Assembly (NCBI GenBank): GCA_030765045.1
Contig: CM060964.1
Span: forward strand, 152,658,705 to 152,722,704
Length of the DNA: 64,000 bases
Origin: Tenodera sinensis
Lineage: Eukaryota; Arthropoda; Insecta; Mantodea; Mantidae
Direction of reading: 5' to 3'
Shown here: piece by piece, positions 24,278 through 36,235 of the stretch
Layout: every line of letters starts with the position of its first letter
Numbering within the stretch: position 1 is the first letter of the stretch
Program-made: the position numbers and the translations under genes
The notes under the pieces: model-generated
Database searches by the model: none
The model's input: the letters and a program-made list of their open reading frames with translations, nothing else
What the model was told of the DNA's origin: nothing

Positions 24278-24685
24278 TCAAAAAAAAGTTTTATCTCTAT
24301 ATGGTGCTCTGTACACCCTAATAAGTATTACACTTTTTGCTTTTAGATTAATTTCTAGTACTGCCTGTTCACATGCCATCTCTACTATGAAATCGCTACA
24401 GTCTATTTCTCTAAAATTTAGTTCATTTTCTACATATATGGCTACTCCCCCACAAACATGTTCTTGCCTGCAGTAGTATGTTCCTAGAGTATAGCCCTGA
24501 TAATTATTAGCTACTATTTCCTCATTTTTCAAACTATGTTCTGTAAATATCATTATGTTTGGTTTTAGAACTTTTATATGTAATTCTATTAGCATTCTTT
24601 TATTGCTTATAGTTTGAACATTCTGATGAAAGATACTTAATTCCCTCACAACTTTTGTCATTTTAAATGTCAGTTTTTGTTTCAT
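24278..24685 (-). pseudogene. LINE endonuclease (APE-type) N-terminal fragment
   Basis: A 135-codon minus-strand frame with the features of an apurinic-type LINE endonuclease: a start region SIFHQNVQTISNKR (HQN in place of the usual WNI/HQN), a glutamate in IMIFTEHSLKNEE (the catalytic TEH motif) and GGVAIYV. The C-terminal half of the domain follows in other frames upstream of 24278. It is the 5' end of the LINE at 19500-24690. Confidence 0.75.
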
Positions 24686-24690
24686 CTGTT

Positions 24691-26297
24691 ATGCTTTTTG
24701 TTTGCTGCTCTGTTTTCCCACCCTCTGACTCTACTTTTAGTTTTTGTTCTGAGTGATTGCAAGTTATTCTTAATGTTATAAATCTTCATTTTTTCCCAAA
24801 AAAGAGTTCTAGGCTTTCCCTTCAGAGAGGCCTGTTCTCAAATTATCTATATATTAGACTATGTATTAGCTTGTCATAAACAATAGTACACAATAAGTTG
24901 CTCTCTATAACTTACTCTAAATAAAGCAAAAATAATTTATTTACGGAAGCTGGCCTCTTCTTATAATCAAATGTTGTGAGGACTTACTTCATTTTGTGAA
25001 ATTATGTATGAATCAAATTCAATATTGTGTAAATGGTAAAGTACATTAATCATAGATTGGATCCTATATTATGGCTGTTAATATTCACCAATATGATTAA
25101 TTGAAACTACCCATTCTTAAAATGAAAAAGTGATATTTTCAATCTAGTGAAAGAAAACAATTTTCATTGATCTCTCAGTAGGGCTTTATATACAGATAAG
25201 CTGCAATTTACTGCTGCTGAAACAAATTGGTTATATATGAACTCTTGTGTGCTTTTCACAATGATCCTAAATTTATCAAATGACTACCCTGTTCTTCCCT
25301 ATAAAAAATTAATAAAAAAACTAAGTCTACATAATGGATTATGCTCAGGATTTTTGTTAAATGTATTAACTGCTTTCCTAGGCACAATATTCTTGATTTT
25401 ATCATTTGCAACATTCAGTTTGCTCAGTGTAAACTCATTTAGCAGTTATACACAAGGGTATTTTTAAACTGTAATACGTGTAGGAAGATACAGATTGATG
25501 CATAACAGATGTTTATGCTGGGATCATTTAGTACTATTGGGCCACTTTTATTAGAATTAAAGCTCTTCTATCAAAGTATAAAAGAACATTCCGATTCGTT
25601 GAAACATTTACAACAATAATTACAGGTCTTTAAAATTATGCACTGCATGTGCAAGTGCTGGAGGAAGAGACAGCCAATGGAACTGATGTTAAATATTGTA
25701 ACCACATACACGTGAGCTTTACAAGTAATTTTTTTCAAAGCCCTATAAGCCTATGAACATCTGGAAATTTGCTCCTGACCTCTTCTGTAATATAACAGAT
25801 ATTGGCAAGACAGGCACCAGCTTTTAGCACCATAGCATCTTTAACAATTAAAAGCATATTTTGTGCATGTCTGCAGGCCCCAATAGATGCAAAGAGTTCT
25901 CAGACATTGGCATGGTGTTTAATGCTTCACCATATCTTTCACTTCCCATCAAGAAGCTGTACAATTTGTATCCATTGAACCAACAGTCACATAACACTTG
26001 GAATAATAAATTAAATCTTTTGCCTTGGCAAGTGGTGTGTTCATACCTATTATCCTTTGATTCATGTCATGTGTGATCACTGCATCTATTGTACATCTTG
26101 CGTAGTATACAGATACCTGAAATTATATTTCCTGGTATAAATGCAGCACACATTCTTACACTGAATGAGTTCAATAAGCTAGAAGGATCCTGTTGAACAT
26201 TTTTATGTTGCACTAGATAACACATGTCTGTATTGAATGTTATTAGTGTTTTTTCCTTACATATTTGTTCTCATTATAGCACATCACATTTTCACTA
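24691..26297. other. AT-rich noncoding stretch, nothing recognised
   Basis: Short random frames only, including one at 25237-25467. No repeat ends, RNA gene or homology seen. Confidence 0.45.
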
Positions 26298-27641
26298 TAC
26301 AGGGTGATTCAAAAATATGTTTACAAACTTTGGGCATGGATTCCTTACATCAAAAGGGGAAAAGTGTTCATAAGGATATATGTCCCATAATACTTTTTCT
26401 CGTTATTAACGACAGTTTATGTTCAACGGTCTTCTAGGTCCAATCTCACAACATTTATGTGCTCATTCATACAAGGCTTTGACTCACCCGCCTGTGGTGC
26501 CATATGTAGTAAAAGCAGGCGTTAAACACTACAAAAACAAAATTTACTCGCTATATCCTACGTAGTGGCAAAGTATTACCATGGAGACATGTTTACAGTT
26601 GTCATTAGTCTGTCCTCAACGTTTCAACTATGTGCATTCCATTAGTGACTTATCTGCACATGTTTTATTCAACCATGGCAGGATATTAATTTTGTAAGCA
26701 GGTAGACATTTTTGTGAATGATCATGCAAATGGTAATGAACGCAAGGCTAAACAGCTGTATCAGATAGTGTTTCCAAACTGACAGCAGGCGAGTCATCCA
26801 ACCTTTGCTGCTGTTTATCATTGCATTACTGAGCCAGGAACCATTGCGCCACAGTCTTTAGATCGAGGAAGACCAAGAATTGCTTTATGCTGGATGAAGA
26901 ACAAATTGTATAGTGTGTTGAAGACGATCCAGGTATCAGTACAAGACAATTGGCTGTAGCATCTAGTGCCTGCCTCAGTAGCGTGATGGTTAGCGTGTCT
27001 GCCTCACGTTCAAGAGGTCGCGAGTTCGTTTCTCGCCTAGTATAAGTTATCCAGATAAAGGTTTCTTTCCAAGGTTTTCTCTTATCCTGAGAGACAAATG
27101 TTGGGTAACTTAAAGCTCCATGGACCTCAGGCTCATTTGAGCATCATTTCACCCATTTCATTCATTCACTGCCCGATATGACATTAGGTTGGAGGACGTT
27201 AATCCAAACAAAACAAAAATGTAGCATCTAGTACATCTCAAAGTGCAGCATAGAGGGTACTTCACGAGCAGCTCCTGTAATGTCTGCCTGCTTATGAAAT
27301 CAATATGCTGCCATGGTTGAATGAAACACGTGCAGTTAACTTGCTACTGAGATGCGCATAACTGAAACGTTGAAGACAAACCAATGACAACTGCAAACAT
27401 GTCTCCATGGCAACAACTTGCCACTATGCAGGATACCATGAGTCAAATGGGTGACTTTTGAATGAGTGCATAAATGAAGTTGGGAGATTGGACCTGGAAG
27501 ACCGTTGAACGTAAACTGTCATTAGTAGCAAGAAAACAAAGGATTATGGGACATACACATGTTTATAAGAGCTTTTTTTCTTTTTTTGATGTAAGGAATC
27601 CATGCCTAAAATTTGTAAACGTATTTTTGCATCATCCTGTA
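26298..27641. mobile_element. Foldback Tc1/mariner-like element with very long inverted arms
   Basis: The ends are inverted: TACAGGGTGATTCAAAAATA at the left, and TACAGGATGATGCAAAAATA on the complement of the right end. A TA lies at each junction, consistent with a TA target. The inverted similarity runs for about 350-400 bases on each side (roughly 26298-26720 against 27262-27641), far longer than ordinary mariner ends. Between the arms is a decayed transposase start with a helix-turn-helix type sequence (near 26705-26960). It is non-autonomous, and a SINE at 26968-27219 has inserted into it. Confidence 0.8.
26968..27219 (+). repeat. tRNA-derived SINE, family A, copy 2, with target duplication
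   Basis: The tRNA-like head GCCTGCCTCAGTAGCGTGAT is followed by B-box-like GAGTTCGTTTCTC, then a body shared with 387-618 and an A-rich tail. It is flanked by an exact 13-base duplication, TGTAGCATCTAGT, at 26955-26967 and 27220-27232, which fixes both ends. The length is 252 bases. Confidence 0.92.
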
Positions 27642-28909
27642 CTTCAAATAAACAATTACTTTTTATGATACATTTTTCCCATCCTTTGACATTTTGGACT
27701 CAGTGAAAAAAATATTACATAACTTTAACAGCACACTGTCCTGTACCATGTACTAATTTGCTATTTGCTTTACAGTGATTGGTCATGGCTGACATTTCTG
27801 AAATCTCCAAAACAGCACAGGTAGCTTCTGTGTGAAAGTCTTACTCATGTCACATTTCTCAAGTTTTAGCCATTCAAACTTCCGGCTGTTATATGACTAA
27901 ATTTAATAATTCTTATCCAGGATATATCATTAGAAGAAGTACAGTTCTACTGAAATAGTTAAGCAATATGGGTGGAGATCATTGATAGCACAGATGCTCA
28001 TATTATACTGCAAAAGTCAGCCTACATAAATGATTCTTTCACTGTTTTGATGTTATCCAGAGTAAATTAAATGAATAGCAACAATCCAACAAGTCTAATT
28101 GGAGACATTTACGAATAAGACATTAGAATTATTGGAAGTACCTGACAGCTGCAAAAAAGAATGCACATCGTCATAAATTACTTTGTAAGATGACTTAAAA
28201 CTTTGACATACAATATGTATTACATCTATTATGAAAATCTGTACCTGTAATTTCAATGTGAACTAGTCAAACTGAATTAAGTACCCACTGTATTATACTG
28301 TAACAAATGAAGAAAACACCAGTTACTGCTATTCACACTTTATTGCCTTCTTTTTAGTAGTCAGCATAGTGCTAATGTTACACTTAGTTCACTTTTGTAC
28401 AAACTCAGGGCACAGAAAAACTGTAGAATCGAGTCACAAGCCAGAACTGTCAGATTACACTCGCAGTGAACTGCTACTCGGCACGATTCACTGAATGCTT
28501 TGTATACGTCTTTTCCTGCTCCAACACTTCACCACAAGCACGACTGGAACAACTACTACTTCACTTCTACTCTACTCTGGGCATGAGCAGGTCCCTTATA
28601 TAGTTCTTTAGACAAAGAAAATGTTCTATAGAAGTCGAATGATCAGAAGAGGCAGGGAGCGAACAGTCCAGACACCGCACTAGTAAACAATAGGTAAGTG
28701 TCCCACTGGCGGCTGGGTGTTTCGGGCAGGTACACGCCTCCGGCCCACTCTTGTTGCCGGGCGGAGATCAGGCCCCGACCGGTATTTCTTACCAGCTGTG
28801 TCTGGGCTGAGGGCTGGCGCTACAATACCGTGCAAGCAAAAGTGCAGTATCTGCACAAAAGTTAAAATTGGGACTAAACAGGGTTCTAAACTGACCATTG
28901 TCGGATAAT
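27642..28909. other. Noncoding stretch with a GC-rich island
   Basis: No gene is recognised. Bases 28680-28860 are notably GC-rich compared with the surroundings and are open in both directions (63-85 codons), probably because of composition. Confidence 0.4.
28902..28909. repeat. hAT target-site duplication, left
   Basis: CGGATAAT, which matches CTGATAAT at 34421-34428 in 7 of 8 bases. Confidence 0.75.
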
Positions 28910-29125
28910 TAGGGCTAGGAAGTTCATGCATTTGCATGTTTTTTCATAGGGGTTAAAAATGTATGCTTTTACATTATGTGCACGAATTATGGAATTTTAA
29001 GTTATTTTTTTTTTTTTTTAATTTATTTATTATTTGAAGTCGCTTCAACATAAAAGTCATATCGCGACTAAACATTGAGGAAAAAAAAAAAAAGGAGGAA
29101 ACATATCATGAAGTTTACAATGAGT

Positions 29126-30418
29126 TTAAATATTAAGTTTGCATGCTTTGATGAACTTGATTATTTTCTTATGATACTGTTGATCACCCAAAGCTAGCTG
29201 AAGGTTCTCAGGAATTCCATACTGAAGTCGCTGGTGAGTGTATCTTGGGCAAACAGTGAGCAGATGCTGAACGGTAAGAGTAGAATCACACAGAGTACAT
29301 TTAGGAGGAAGTTCACGGGACAGAATGTAGGAGTGAGTAAGCGCAGTGTGGCCAATGCATAATCGGGTTATTAGCACCTGGTCTCGCCGGGTTAGTGTTG
29401 TAATTGTTGTGGAGAGGTTAGGTATTGGACAGATATCATGCAGTTTGCTGTTGGATGTAGTTGTCCAATCTGTCTTCCATCGGTGTAGGATAGTTCTTTT
29501 AAGATGCCGTAAATAGTCTTCATGAGGTAGCTTAAGATCTGGTAAGCTTGGAGGATGCTTGGTAGCTTCTTTTGCGGCAGTGTCAGCAAGATCATTTCCT
29601 GGTATGTTACAGTGAGATGGTATCCATGCCAAGATTAGTTGTTTACCTGATGAAATAAGCTCACTGTATAATTCACGTATCTCCCTTACCAAGGTGTGGC
29701 AAGGAGATCGTTGTTGTATAGCCATTAATGCACTAAGGGAATCTGTGTATATAATGAATGATTTGAAGTCTCCATTCTTTGATATATAGTCCATGGTGAA
29801 ACGTATAGCAAACAGTTCATTAGAGAAAATGGTGAGAGTGTTTGGTAGACTATACATCATGGTTTGGTTAGGAGCAACCACCGCACAGCCATTATTGTTG
29901 TCACACCGGGAACCATCGGTATAAATTGGCTCAAAATTGGCATACGTGTCACACAATTCTTTGAACAGCATGGTAAAACAAGATTTTTGGGTATGAGCCT
30001 TCACATATTTTGTCAAAGTGGTGTTGATGACAGGTAATTTTATTCTCCATGGTATATCATTTATGTTGAAGGTACGGGAAATGAAAGAAGGAATAGTCAG
30101 ATTAAACTCTTCAAGGTATGTAACAATTCTTTGGGAGAAGGGTTGGATAGGGAACCCTTTGGGTTGAGTATTATCTTGGAGTGATATATGAGCAACTGCA
30201 CCAGAATTAGGTCTGGTTAAGGTCTTGGTAAAATAAGTAAGACTTAACATTTTACGTCGGAAAGAAAGTGGTGGTTCATCTGCTGCAATTTTTAGACTCT
30301 CTGTAGGACTAGTATGGAATGCCCCAAGTGCAATTCTTAGAGCTGTGGTTTGAACAGTGTCCAGCATTTTAAGACTTGATAGTTTGGCGGAGTTATAAAC
30401 AATAGAACCATAATCCAA
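29126..30418 (-). pseudogene. I-like LINE ORF2, C-terminal RNase H domain
   Basis: A 430-codon frame. After a helical connector, the RNase H domain shows PIYTDGSR (first Asp), the SNELFAIRFTM helix (Glu), IIYTDSLSAL (Asp) and WIPSHCNIPGNDLAD (His/Asp). Presence of RNase H after the RT is characteristic of the I group. A CTLC...H motif region near the end is the usual zinc-like tail. It is separated from the RT by a frameshift. Confidence 0.9.
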
Positions 30419-30495
30419 CTTGGAGAGGATAGTGATTCTGTAAGTGCGAAGTAGAACACTGAGATCGGCTCCCCACCCTTTGGCAGATATGACTT

Positions 30496-31212
30496 TTAAA
30501 ATATTAAGCCGCCTAACACATCAGCTTTAAGAAGCTTAAGATGGTGTATCCAAGTCAACTTATGATCAAAGTGCATGCCCAGAATACGGACGATATTTAC
30601 CACTGGGAGTTGGCAGTTGGTAATGTGTAGTATAGGGTTTGGGCTAGGAGTTTTCAATCTGGAGAAAAGAATAGCTTGACTTTTTTGGGAAGAAAAAATA
30701 AGGCCAGTGTTGTGGCTCCAATTTTTAAAATTGTTGAGTGTTGATTGTAGTAGCTCTTGTGTAGTAGTAATATTCTTTCCTTTACAATATATTGTCAGGT
30801 CATCAGCAAACAGTACAGCCTTTACTGGAGGTTGAATACATGAAAATACTGAGTTAACAGCCACTAAAAAAAGTGTTACACTCAATACCGAGCCCTGCGG
30901 TATACCTTTATCAAGGACAACACTTTGTGACAAGACACCATTGGTTCTCACACACATCCTTCGATCTTGAAGGAAGTTAATAATAAATGCAAGCATATTT
31001 CCTTTGACATTGGCCTTAAGGAGTTCTAGAATGATGTGAGGACGTTTCACCGTATCATAGGCTTTAGAAATGTCGAGACACACAGTAAGCATGTGCTGAT
31101 GGCTGGCAAAAGCATTGCAAATTTCAGACTCCAGTATCAACAAGGTATCTAGCGTAGATCTGTATTGGCGGAAGCCACTTTGTAAATCGTTGAAGAATTT
31201 GTTGTGTTCCAA
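30496..31212 (-). pseudogene. I-like LINE ORF2, RT palm and thumb
   Basis: A 238-codon continuation of the reverse transcriptase. QSGFRQYRSTLD marks the fingers, CLDISKAYDTV carries the first catalytic Asp, GIPQGSVLSVTLF is the conserved turn, and AVLFADDLTIYC carries the FADD catalytic pair. The frame ends prematurely near 30496. Similarity resumes in another frame at about 30520, which marks a frameshift. Confidence 0.88.
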
Positions 31213-31218
31213 AAACCA

Positions 31219-32280
31219 TCACAATCTTCTGTTAATGATCTTCTCTAGCAGTTTACACATGGTGCATGTCAGTGAAATAGGGCGATAGTTGTTAGGATTC
31301 GAATGATCCTTGTTTGGCTTAGGTATAGGAATCACAATAGACGATCGCCACTGACGGGGAAAGCGTTGTGCTTTCCAGATGTAATTGAATACCTTCAATA
31401 AATACTGTAACCCCCTGTGCGGCAGTTCTTTAAGAAGCGCATAAGGAATGTTGTCAGGTCCAGCGCTTTTGCTCTTACAGTGATGTAATTCAGCAAGCAT
31501 TTCATCCATTGTAAGGTCTTCGTTGAAGGGCTGACTGAAATCTATGGAAGCCGAGGAAAGAGTTGTTTGTAAGGGGCAAGGGGTTAGAAAATCTGCCTGG
31601 TTATCCTTGGATTCACTGGATACAGAAGAAAAGGTAGATGCAAGAGTATCTGCAATAATCTGTGGTTCAGTGATGGCTTCGCCAGAGGGTGTTCTTCGAA
31701 GATGATTGATCGAAGGTTTCCGACGTGTACCACATATAGCTTGGAGTTTATGCCACAGTTCAGTCTGAGAAGTTTTGTTGGTAAGGGATGAGACGTAGGT
31801 CAACCAAGATTCCCTTTTACTTCGCTTAATATCACGTCGTGCAGCAGCTCGAAGTTGCTGGAACTCAGATTTAGTGACTAAGGTAGGGTTTCGTTTGTAT
31901 TTATAGTATGCCCTATGTTTTAATTTAATAGCTTCTTGGCATTTTTCATTCCACCATGGAACAGTTCTGTTGTAGTTGCCAGTTCTTGTTGTAGGTATAG
32001 AATGTTTTGCCGTCCCAACTAGAGCGGTAGAAAATTTTAAAACAATTTCATCGATATCCATTTGTGGAAACAAGTCAGGAATTGGAAGCTGTTGCAAGGC
32101 TTTTAAAAGTAAATCTTTATAAAGATTCCAATCTGCTTTATTAAGATTCCAAGTGGGAAACCGTAATTCAGAAGTAGGTGTAAAATGGTGAGCGGAGATG
32201 GTGATCGGAAAGTGATCGCTACCTTGAGGGGTGGAATAGACAGACCACTGGAATAGGTGTGCTATGCTGGAAGAACACAT
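31219..32280 (-). pseudogene. I-like LINE ORF2, endonuclease end and RT N-terminal part
   Basis: A 353-codon frame. TPQGSDHFPITI (about residues 17-28) is the end of the apurinic-type endonuclease, with the catalytic DH. A basic linker follows, then the fingers of the reverse transcriptase with SAGPDNIPYALLKELP and NPNNYRPISLT. It ends in a TGA. The next frame (30496-31212) continues in the same reading frame, so this is a nonsense mutation within one polyprotein. Confidence 0.88.
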
Positions 32281-32762
32281 GGTGAGATCAATGCAGCTGT
32301 AACTGTTATGTGATTTAAGTTATTTGGACGTGATTTTATGGTGCATATAATTGCATATTTTCTTGATTTTGATAAATGCATATTATTTCAATACTATAGC
32401 CTCTATATACCATATTTTAATGATTTTTATGGTTTTTTTCCACCTGGATAATATTTTTCAAATTGGTAGGGTTGCATATGATGATGTAACTCACCAGGTG
32501 GCGAGAAGCAATGCTGAGTCATGTTGTTATGTAGTGAATCCCCTGTTTCCATCCTTTCATTATATGTTTGTGCGTAGAGAATAATCAGTGCATTATCTGA
32601 GAGGTTTATATTAACAAAGATAAAGTGCAGGTCTAGGTTTTGAGCAGCACGATTATATAAAATGCTTGCCTCTGCGTGGTCTTCAAACGTAACAGTGTTG
32701 TGAACTGGTCCCCTCCAAATTAAATTAGGCGTATAAAATGTTAAAGAGCTCTTCAAATGCCG

Positions 32763-34124
32763 AAAATAAAACCAACTTAGAGTGCTAGATTAATTAATTT
32801 ACAGAAAGAGTTTTCGGGTGATTTAATATCTACAGATAATAGGGCACTGTTTTGTGGACCGTGTGACAAAAATATAGGGAGTGAGAAAAGATTTCAAATA
32901 GTTCAGCACATAAACACAGCAAAACATAAGGAGAATTTAATCAGAAAACTCGCAAACAAATAACCTGTTCTAAAACAATTAGTAGTGTGTTTAGGAAGTA
33001 GGGTTACTGAATTTTCCTATGACTTGTGCCAAGCATTTTTAGCTGCTGATATTCCCTTGTTCAAAATTATTAATCCGATATTTAAAAACTTTCTTGCCAA
33101 GTGTACTCAACAACATGTGCCTGAAGAAAATACACTGTGTAAGACTTATGTAGGGCATTGTTACAATAACGTATTGTCAAATATACAAAATTTAGCAGAT
33201 CAGTTTGTGTGGTTGTCTGTTGATGAAACCTCTAATTCTGAACGCCGTTCTATTGCTAATATAATCGTGGGTGCCTTAAATAATGAACAAAAGACTACAG
33301 CTTATCTCCTTAATATGTGCAAATTGTCGGCCACTGACAATGTAACTGTGACACAGTTTGTGATGGACTCTTTGAAATTACAATGCCCATGTGGAATTGA
33401 ATACAACTGGTTCTTTTATTTGTTACCTTATATGGTAAAATCAGGAAAAACTCTGAAAGGTATTTTTCCTAACTTAATTCATATAACCTGTTAGGCACAC
33501 GCTCTTCATCGAATTTCTGAGACAATACGCGATTCTTTCCCACTGGTAGATAGATTTGTGTCCAGTACAAAGAAAATTTTTGTTAAATCTCCTAAAAGAG
33601 TTAAGTTGTTTAGATCAACAGCACCTAATATCCGACTTCCTCCTGCACCGGTGTTAACTCGATGGGGAACATGGGTCGATGCAGTTTTATATTATGCTGA
33701 GCACATAGAAATAATCGAAGAGGTTGTTAATTCATTGGACTCGAACGATGCTTCATCAATACAAACTGTGCAAAATATTCTGTCAGGCACTGGGTTAAAG
33801 TAGGATCTTAGTTTCATATCTGCTCATTTTTCTTTCTTACCAACAGCCATAACGGCATTGGAAGCTGTAGGATTTCCTTTGCATGAATCACTTACTGTGC
33901 TTGAAAAAACAATATGTGATCTAAGTTCGGTTCCTGGTAGCATAGGACAAAAAGTGAAAGAGAAAGTGAATTATGTAATTTCAAAAAATTCTGGTTATAA
34001 ACAGATGTGCGATATTCGAGACATCCTCGAAAGAAAACCATCTGTGACACCAAGAGAGTTGACTCTCTCTGTGAAACAGTTAACATCATTTAAATATGCC
34101 CCAATAACATCTTGTGACGTGTAA
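32763..34124 (+). pseudogene. hAT transposase pseudogene (CGGBP1-like group)
   Basis: Plus-strand fragments give a BED-type zinc finger (CGPCDKNIG followed by HINTAKH, about 32850-32930). The body follows at 32985-33494, 33558-33803 and 33858-34124. VDETSNSERRS carries an acidic residue of the catalytic core, LTRWGTWVDAVLYYAEH is the hallmark stretch of this hAT group, and a helical C-terminus follows. In-frame stops separate the pieces (for example at 33491-33494). It is the transposase of the element at 28910-34420, now dead. Confidence 0.8.
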
Positions 34125-34420
34125 AGAAGTTTTTCACGTTACCAAAGTGTTTTGCCAGACAATAGACAACGTTTTACTTGAAAATTTGTGTAGTGTTGGT
34201 TGTGAACTGCAATTTAGCAGTTAATACTACCAGCGGAACCACTTCTGCTTCAACCTCTAAGGAATAAGTAACTTTATTATTTACACTAACTCGTCTACTG
34301 CAAAAGGACATGAACTGTTCTAATGAAATAGTGCATATTTCTTGGCATATTTTGAAGTTTTTAAAGGCATATTTGCATGCATATTTCAGTGCTTTTTAGG
34401 GCATGAACTTCCGAGCCCTA

Positions 34421-34428
34421 CTGATAAT
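34421..34428. repeat. hAT target-site duplication, right
   Basis: CTGATAAT, the partner of CGGATAAT at 28902-28909. Confidence 0.75.
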
Positions 34429-34467
34429 ATATATTCCGTCTTTGAACTTCTATGTGCACAAAATACT

Positions 34468-35029
34468 TTATTTCATTGATAATTTCTTCCAAAGCATTAT
34501 TCTGTTGTTGGGTATAATGTCCAGAGTGTTGAATATTCTGCCCTTCTCACAATCAAATCCACAAGGCTGCTCAAGGTGATCTGGATGCTGAATGCCATTT
34601 TTCTTCTTTACTTTCTTCTGCAGAAAATCTGAAGTTTTCGATCTCATAGGGCATTGTTTTGTTCTTCCAGACGCAACCACCTCATACTGCTTTGACATCT
34701 TCCACATCTTTGAGGTAGGGTCTTGACAGATCTTCATTTATCTGATGGGCAGTGTAATCTTTCCATTTAGAGTAATCTGTGTAATCCATCTTAATTACTT
34801 CCAGTTTTCCCATATTAAGATCTTGAAAAGCATTTACAAAATTCTCGAAGTTGTATGTTATCCTCCAAAGTTGTACATGCAGGAAATCTCCAGAATTGTA
34901 TATTGTTTTCATCTTGTGGTAGCTTCTTGGCGGACAAGTGTATATGATTTCACATTTTATTTCCTTTCCACTGCCATAAATATTACATGGTAAACTATTG
35001 ATCTTGGAATGAATAGAAATAAGCTCCAA
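34468..35029 (-). pseudogene. Unrecognised minus-strand coding remnant
   Basis: Two overlapping minus-strand frames (34682-35029, then 34468-34737) look like one decayed protein: a Trp- and Tyr-rich segment containing FLHVQLWRITYNFENF, followed by a basic segment with CPMRS and CGFDC. It looks transposon-derived, but I cannot name the family. The frames overlap and shift, so it is not intact. Confidence 0.35.
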
Positions 35030-35147
35030 ACCTTTATACAGCTATCGCGAAGTGAGGTGATCACAAGTTACTTGCCACATGGGCAGAACGTGACATCATT
35101 GCACCAGTATGAAACACACTGCCTACAGTGCATAGTGTGTCTCAAAT

Positions 35148-35348
35148 GTGTTCACTAGTTCCAAGCAGAGTAAAATGCCTCAAGCACGAAAATCGAAATA
35201 TTCACGTATTGCTGAACTTGTACAAGAATTTGGGAGTGAATATTTTACTGCAAATGGTGACAACACTGAATGTAAGTTATACAAAAACTTTATCTACAAC
35301 CTTCCTGTGCCGACTGTACCTTGCCACCTCTGTCATGTGACAGACTGA
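35148..35348 (+). pseudogene. N-terminal BED-finger fragment of another hAT transposase
   Basis: The 66-codon frame contains KSKYSRIAELVQEFG, matching the start of CGGBP1-like hAT transposases just before the BED finger. A Cys follows at the expected distance, but the second Cys and the His pair are missing. No transposase body follows. Confidence 0.5.
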
Positions 35349-35589
35349 TGACCTCCCACATCCTATAGTCTAAACTCTGCAACCTTTTGTTTCCTGTATG
35401 AACGCTTGGTCCCTAAATATAAACTCTTTGAGCACGTCCAGCTTCGGTAGCATATCTTTTATAAATCAGCAAATAAGCATATGGTACCAGAAGTAAGTTG
35501 GTTTTCATTGTTAAGTTCTGTAAAGATCACTGAGTTTGGATGCCATGTCTGTGTTTTTCCCAGCTTTTACAGATAATATAGTTGGCAAG

Positions 35590-36235
35590 TAGAGATATAA
35601 GGAGAGTTCCAAATACAGTGACGTCATGACCACACCCCCCCCTTATCAGTATGGGCATTCCAAATACAGTGACGTCACAGTCGCACCCCTCAGTGACGCC
35701 ATGGTCACATCCGCTTTCAACGTTTTGTACACCCCTGACATGGTCACACCCACGTCAAGGCCACATCCCACTTTTCAAGTCCTCTCCTCCCCCCCCCCCC
35801 CGACGTCATGGTCCAGCCTTTCTGACACTTCCCCCACCGCTGACGTCTTAGACACGTGCCGGTCGCAAGGGGTGTACGGGCTGCTTCAACCACGCCCCCC
35901 CCCCCCCCTTACAGCGTGAGAGTTCCAAATACAGTGTCATCATGAACCCCGCCAATTTTCACGTTTTGTACATCCCTAGGCACGCGACAGTCAGTGACGT
36001 CATAACCACACCTCCTCTTTCGCCAGGGGTGTACATCCCGCGCCTACTTTTGGCATCCCCTTCCCCTCTATCGGCACAGCCACACCTACTTTTCGTCAGG
36101 GGTACACAAGACATTCATGAACAGCGATATTGCCACGCGAGCAGCTCTGACGTCATGCCTTGGCACGTGTCATGATGTCATGACACGCGACATGCTCCGA
36201 CGTCACAGCCACACCTACTTTTCGTCAGGGTGCAG
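35590..36235. repeat. GC-rich irregular minisatellite with many GACGTCA sites
   Basis: Modules recur in irregular order: GTTCCAAATACAGTG (35607, 35657 and 35920 areas), CACGTTTTGTACA-like, and CACACCTACTTTTCGTCAGG (twice). TGACGTCA or CGACGTCA octamers (cAMP-response-element type) occur at 35619, 35670, 35995, 36148 and 36198, among others. C-runs lie at 35790 and 35895. It abuts the left inverted repeat of the Polinton-like unit and may be part of it. Confidence 0.65.

Larger units (their letters stand above)
19500..24690 (-). mobile_element. Decayed LINE with endonuclease and reverse transcriptase, twice interrupted
   Basis: Minus-strand fragments run in LINE order. The endonuclease start is at 24278-24685, a linker lies at 23725-24018 and 23368-23562, and reverse transcriptase pieces lie at about 21720-20880 (FADLSKVFNCMD, normally ..DLSKAFD..). 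A segment with RGQTAEEVENRANKIL is near 20880-20940 and the thumb/C-terminal helices are at about 20400-19500. A TTAA-target transposon (21762-23421) sits in the middle, and a further unexplained insert of roughly 560 bases (about 20300-20870) splits the palm/thumb. It is broken in every domain. Clade not assigned. Confidence 0.75.
29008..32313 (-). mobile_element. I-clade-like LINE, 5'-truncated, inserted into the hAT
   Basis: The minus-strand LINE is flanked by a 12-base duplication, TTTAAGTTATTT (28996-29007 and 32314-32325). Its tail is an A-rich run (T-run at about 29008-29021 on the plus strand). Coding order is end of endonuclease, reverse transcriptase, RNase H. Truncation falls inside the endonuclease at about 32280. 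Two lesions are visible: a TGA at 31219-31221 and a frameshift near 30520. It is therefore inactive but not very old. Confidence 0.9.
28910..34420 (+). mobile_element. hAT DNA transposon carrying a nested LINE
   Basis: The left end TAGGGCTAGGAAGTTCATGC and the complement of the right end TAGGGCTCGGAAGTTCATGC form near-perfect terminal inverted repeats. They are flanked by an 8-base near-identical duplication, as expected for hAT elements. The coding remnant lies at about 32763-34124. An I-like LINE (29008-32313) has inserted close to the left end. Without the LINE the element is about 2.2 kb. Confidence 0.9.

Noticed and set aside
28680..28937. GC-rich bidirectional frames as a possible gene or CpG-island promoter
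   Set aside because: Composition alone explains the openness; no motif or transcript signal was found.
35626..36175. Pro/Ser/Thr-rich open frames on the plus strand
   Set aside because: They result from the GC-rich minisatellite with C-runs; no homology and no start context.
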